Source: Acidaminobacter sp.
GTDB lineage: Bacteria > Bacillota_A > Clostridia > Peptostreptococcales > Acidaminobacteraceae
Direction of reading: 5' to 3'
Assembly: GCA_009881125.1 (NCBI GenBank)
Contig: WXFH01000037.1
Span: 1-64,000, forward strand
DNA length: 64,000 bases
Shown here: positions 61,904 through 64,000 of the stretch, piece by piece
How the letters are laid out: each line of letters opens with the position of its first letter
Numbering within the stretch: the stretch's first letter is position 1
The notes under the pieces: model-generated
The model's input: the letters and a program-made list of their open reading frames with translations, nothing else
What the model was told of the DNA's origin: nothing
The model's database searches: none
Position numbers and translations under genes: made by a program

Positions 61904-62983
61904 TTATTTCTTACGCCTCAGGTAAGGATCCTGGCGCAGCTGTTTGTGGATGATCTTCCACTTGTTTCGCATCTCGTTTCTAAGCTCAGGATCTGTTTTG
62001 CTTTCGATATATTTAGCTTCGCGCTGAAGCTTGTGATAGTGGTCCAGTTCTCTTTGCTCCAGCGTCTGAAGCTCAATCGCTTCGAGAACGGCGCAGCCTG
62101 GCTCGTCGATATGACGACAGTCCTTGAAACGGCAGTTTGCCGCCAGTGACTCAATTTCTTCAAAGGTATTCTCGACTCCACCGTCAGTCCGCCAAAGTCC
62201 AAATTCTCTCATTCCAGGCGTATCCAGCAGATAGGCCCCGCCCGGCAGCTGAATGAGCTCCCGGTGGGTTGTGGTATGGCGGCCTTTACCGTCACCATCA
62301 CGAACTTCTTTAACTTTCATGGTGGTTTGATGGGTTAGTGCATTTACCAGAGATGACTTACCTACACCTGAAGCCCCTACAAGCGCAAGCGTCGCACCAG
62401 GGTGGAGCCATGGGGAAAGCCCGTCAAGACCCTCGTTCTTCAGGGCGCTGATGGCTATGACGCTGACGCCGTGAAGTCTGGTTTGAAGATCTTTAACGAC
62501 AGTTTCCCACTGCGGACATAAATCCCGCTTGGTCAGCAAAATCACCGGCACACCGCCGCTGTCCCATGCGGCGCTTAAATACCTTTCAATAGTATTAAGC
62601 CTCATTTCAGGGGTAACAGGCAAGGCGATCAGGACATAATCAAAATTGGCTGCGACAACCTGCTCCACAAACGCTGTCCCCGCGGCTTTTCGCACCAGTG
62701 CGCTGCGGCGTTCAATTAAACCGTCGATTAAGGCGAGGGTCTGATCTTCAGAAAATTTTAGGCCGACGTAATCCCCGGTCACAGGGTAATCAGAAGGGGA
62801 AAGTGCGTTGTGACGAAATCTTCCGGTCAAATCTGCCTGCAGTTCTCCTTTGGCACTGACAACACGCCAGGCATGACCATAGGATGCTGTGACTCTTGCA
62901 GGTTCCAAGGCATCTCCAAAGGTTCGGATCCATTGACTTTTAAGACGTTCATCCATGAAGAACGTCATTGATGATTGATTCAA
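61904..62983 (-). CDS. rsgA: Ribosome small-subunit-dependent GTPase A
   Basis: A 359-residue circularly permuted GTPase. An OB-fold domain is at the N-terminus. The G motifs come in the order G4 (LLTKRDLC), G1 (GASGVGKSS), G3 (DTPGMREFG). The C-terminal zinc site has CRFKDCRHIDEPGC. It works in late 30S assembly. TTG 62983 is chosen because TTGGAGG stands seven bases upstream; a TTG 21 bp earlier would include that site in the gene. It follows a leader with an intrinsic terminator. Confidence 0.93.
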   Translation of the reverse strand: MNQSSMTFFMDERLKSQWIRTFGDALEPARVTASYGHAWRVVSAKGELQADLTGRFRHNALSPSDYPVTGDYVGLKFSEDQTLALIDGLIERRSALVRKAAGTAFVEQVVAANFDYVLIALPVTPEMRLNTIERYLSAAWDSGGVPVILLTKRDLCPQWETVVKDLQTRLHGVSVIAISALKNEGLDGLSPWLHPGATLALVGASGVGKSSLVNALTHQTTMKVKEVRDGDGKGRHTTTHRELIQLPGGAYLLDTPGMREFGLWRTDGGVENTFEEIESLAANCRFKDCRHIDEPGCAVLEAIELQTLEQRELDHYHKLQREAKYIESKTDPELRNEMRNKWKIIHKQLRQDPYLRRKK

Positions 62984-63000
62984 TATAAAACCTCCAATAT

Positions 63001-63034
63001 CCAAAAAATAAAAATGAACGGGCTAACCCCGTTC
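63001..63034 (-). terminator. Intrinsic terminator in the rsgA leader
   Basis: On the minus strand TGAACGGG-GTTAG-CCCGTTCA is followed by TTTTTATTTTTT, ending about 20 bases before the rsgA start codon. Its position upstream of the gene suggests attenuation. Confidence 0.7.
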
Positions 63035-63047
63035 AGCATAGGACAAG

Positions 63048-63164
63048 TCATTCTTCTGACAGACACGACAAAAAGAGGGTAGCCTCATCTTGTTTTGCGC
63101 TGCCTGAAGAAAAAAACTTAGACGAAAGGTTGGTGGACCAGAGCAGCTGTCCCGCTCTGCGCAT
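63048..63164 (-). CDS. Possible 38-codon leader ORF
   Basis: An ATG frame MRRAGQLLWSTNLSS... of 38 residues ending before the terminator hairpin. Its ATG lies five bases past the stop of the 12-codon ORF, which would allow re-initiation, but it has no ribosome site of its own. May be chance. Confidence 0.2.
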   Translation of the reverse strand: MRRAGQLLWSTNLSSKFFSSGSAKQDEATLFLSCLSEE

Positions 63165-63169
63165 TATTG

Positions 63170-63208
63170 TCAGATCACAATATCCTCAAAAGTCACACTC
63201 TGCGTCAT
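63170..63208 (-). CDS. Possible 12-residue leader peptide of rsgA
   Basis: GGAAGGAG lies at good distance before an ATG that encodes MTQSVTFEDIVI and a TGA. The strength of the ribosome site without a following gene is unusual. The rest of the 62984-63323 leader holds a CAGAGC/GCTCTG hairpin (63137-63160) and the terminator near rsgA. Confidence 0.4.
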   Translation of the reverse strand: MTQSVTFEDIVI

Positions 63209-63265
63209 AAAACAACACTCCTTCCGCCCGGAGGCGCAGTTTATTTAGAACTTCGACTTCAGAAT

Positions 63266-63321
63266 AAAACAAAACCGGACCAGTGTCAAGCATTTTCACT
63301 TGACGCTTGTCCGGTTTTGTT
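63266..63321 (-). terminator. Strong terminator after the secreted protein gene
   Basis: Stem AACAAAACCGGAC... with GTCCGGTTTTGTTTT on the minus strand, inner pairing CAAGTG/CTTG, directly behind the stop of the last gene. Confidence 0.9.
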
Positions 63322-63323
63322 AG

Positions 63324-64000
63324 CTACTTAAATGCTGCGAGTTCAAAATTATCCAGCCATAAAATGGTTCCCGGTGCGCTGAATTGAAGCTTCATTGCGG
63401 TGATCCCGTCGTAGTTGGATTGAATTGTAACCATTTCCCAGTTTGAAGTCGACTGTGGCATTAAAGTCAGTTTTTTGGTGAATTTTAACCCGTTGTCATT
63501 ATAGCCAAAGACTGTGAGGATGACGCGGTCTGTCTCGCTGGATTTCATCCAGAAGGAAAGCGCCGTTGAACGATTGACATTCAATCCGTCCAGGGACAGC
63601 TGCGCTTGATCCGTGTTGGTCATGTCCAGTTTGAGCGAGGCGGTTCCGGTTCTGGAGATTTTTTCGTCATAGCTGACATTAGCGCTGACATTTGAGGTTT
63701 GTATGCCGCTCAGAGGGTCGTCTGCTTCGCTGACCGTCACCGGCTCACCTTCTCCTGATGGGATTGATGCACCCTCAGCAAGTTCGTGCTCCATAACTTG
63801 ACTATAGGCACTGCTCCAACGGTAGCGGTCTTTAACCATAAGCGTCACTTTGTACTTGCCTGCATTCTTGAAGGATACCGTTAAATCAAATTCATCAGAG
63901 GAGAGCAGCTCGGTGCCGTCCTTTTCGATACGCCATGAAATCTGGGTGAGCTTATTGTCAGAGCCTGAAACGCTGCTTTTATTGATAAAATGATAGGTCC
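63324..64000 (-). CDS. Secreted protein C-terminus with PKD-like and carbohydrate-binding-like domains (partial)
   Basis: The frame is open to the window edge, so the N-terminus is missing; at least 225 residues are visible. The first visible part (SWRIEKDGTELL...GKYKVTLMVKDRYRW) is a PKD/Ig-like fold ending. A linker rich in Glu, Gly and Ser follows. The last 120 residues (SYDEKISRTGTASLKLDM...GTILWLDNFELAAFK) look like a beta-sandwich carbohydrate-binding module: WLDNFEL is a common end of such domains. A cell-surface or secreted enzyme is likely; its catalytic part lies outside. Confidence 0.65.
   Translation of the reverse strand, partial: TYHFINKSSVSGSDNKLTQISWRIEKDGTELLSSDEFDLTVSFKNAGKYKVTLMVKDRYRWSSAYSQVMEHELAEGASIPSGEGEPVTVSEADDPLSGIQTSNVSANVSYDEKISRTGTASLKLDMTNTDQAQLSLDGLNVNRSTALSFWMKSSETDRVILTVFGYNDNGLKFTKKLTLMPQSTSNWEMVTIQSNYDGITAMKLQFSAPGTILWLDNFELAAFK

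Noticed and set aside
63170..63176. Second selenocysteine UGA in the rsgA leader peptide
   Set aside because: After the TGA only one codon follows before TAA, and no redox motif or family match surrounds it.

Overview
The window looks like chromosome of an anaerobic, amino-acid-fermenting member of the Clostridia. This is inferred from gene content, not from a marker gene. The supporting genes are a hydroxyproline-dehydratase-type glycyl radical enzyme with its activase, a tungsten-type aldehyde:ferredoxin oxidoreductase cluster, a flavo-diiron protein, a V/A-type ATPase with a complete sodium-binding signature, a selenocysteine-containing redox protein, and CIRCE control of a small heat-shock gene. 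Most genes have strong GGAGG-type ribosome sites, and GTG and TTG starts are common. No rRNA, complete tRNA, CRISPR array, insertion sequence or phage module was found.

Layout. Positions 1-4.3 kb hold an AT-rich two-gene minus-strand unit (ABC-F ATPase, U32 peptidase) ending at a tRNA-like 3' fragment. 4.3-8.8 kb: S9 peptidase, flavo-diiron protein and adenosine deaminase, all minus. 9-13.3 kb: secreted lytic transglycosylase, HAD phosphatase, a small membrane protein, a candidate structured RNA, Nudix hydrolase and a UPF0316 protein. 14.3-19.7 kb: a folate operon, pabA-pabB-pabC-folE-folP-folB-folK, followed by a YihY-type membrane protein. 21.4-24.8 kb: glycyl radical activase and enzyme. 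24.9-31.6 kb: ADP-ribosylglycohydrolase, glyA, pirin, YccF, then a pentose-phosphate pair (gnd, zwf) and a cyclase. 31.8-34.7 kb: CIRCE-controlled hsp20, a tandem repeat and htpG. 35.5-41 kb: nitroreductase, GNAT, an FHA-FtsW/RodA-PBP cell-wall operon and a SOUL protein. 41-44 kb: a structured leader with terminator, then MoaD-like protein, ferredoxin and AOR. 44.2-53.1 kb: the V/A-ATPase operon, ending in a selenoprotein gene that conventional ORF calling misses because its UGA is read as a stop.

53.2-60.4 kb holds the most unusual block. It has three overlapping genes: a 1630-residue protein combining an HD phosphohydrolase, a helical repeat region, an NMN/NaMN adenylyltransferase-like domain, a possible GNAT-like region and a phosphoribosyltransferase domain; a lactate/malate-dehydrogenase-like protein with an N-terminal extension; and a flavodoxin-fold protein with a cysteine cluster. 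All three are built from nucleotide, PRPP, NAD or FMN binding folds, and tight overlap suggests one coordinated pathway that I cannot name.

60.6-61.9 kb is a promoter-to-terminator unit on the plus strand with no convincing reading frame. It contains 20 phased copies of an 18-bp repeat. The end of the window carries rsgA (minus) behind a leader with its own terminator, and the C-terminal part of a secreted PKD/carbohydrate-binding-like protein that runs off the edge.
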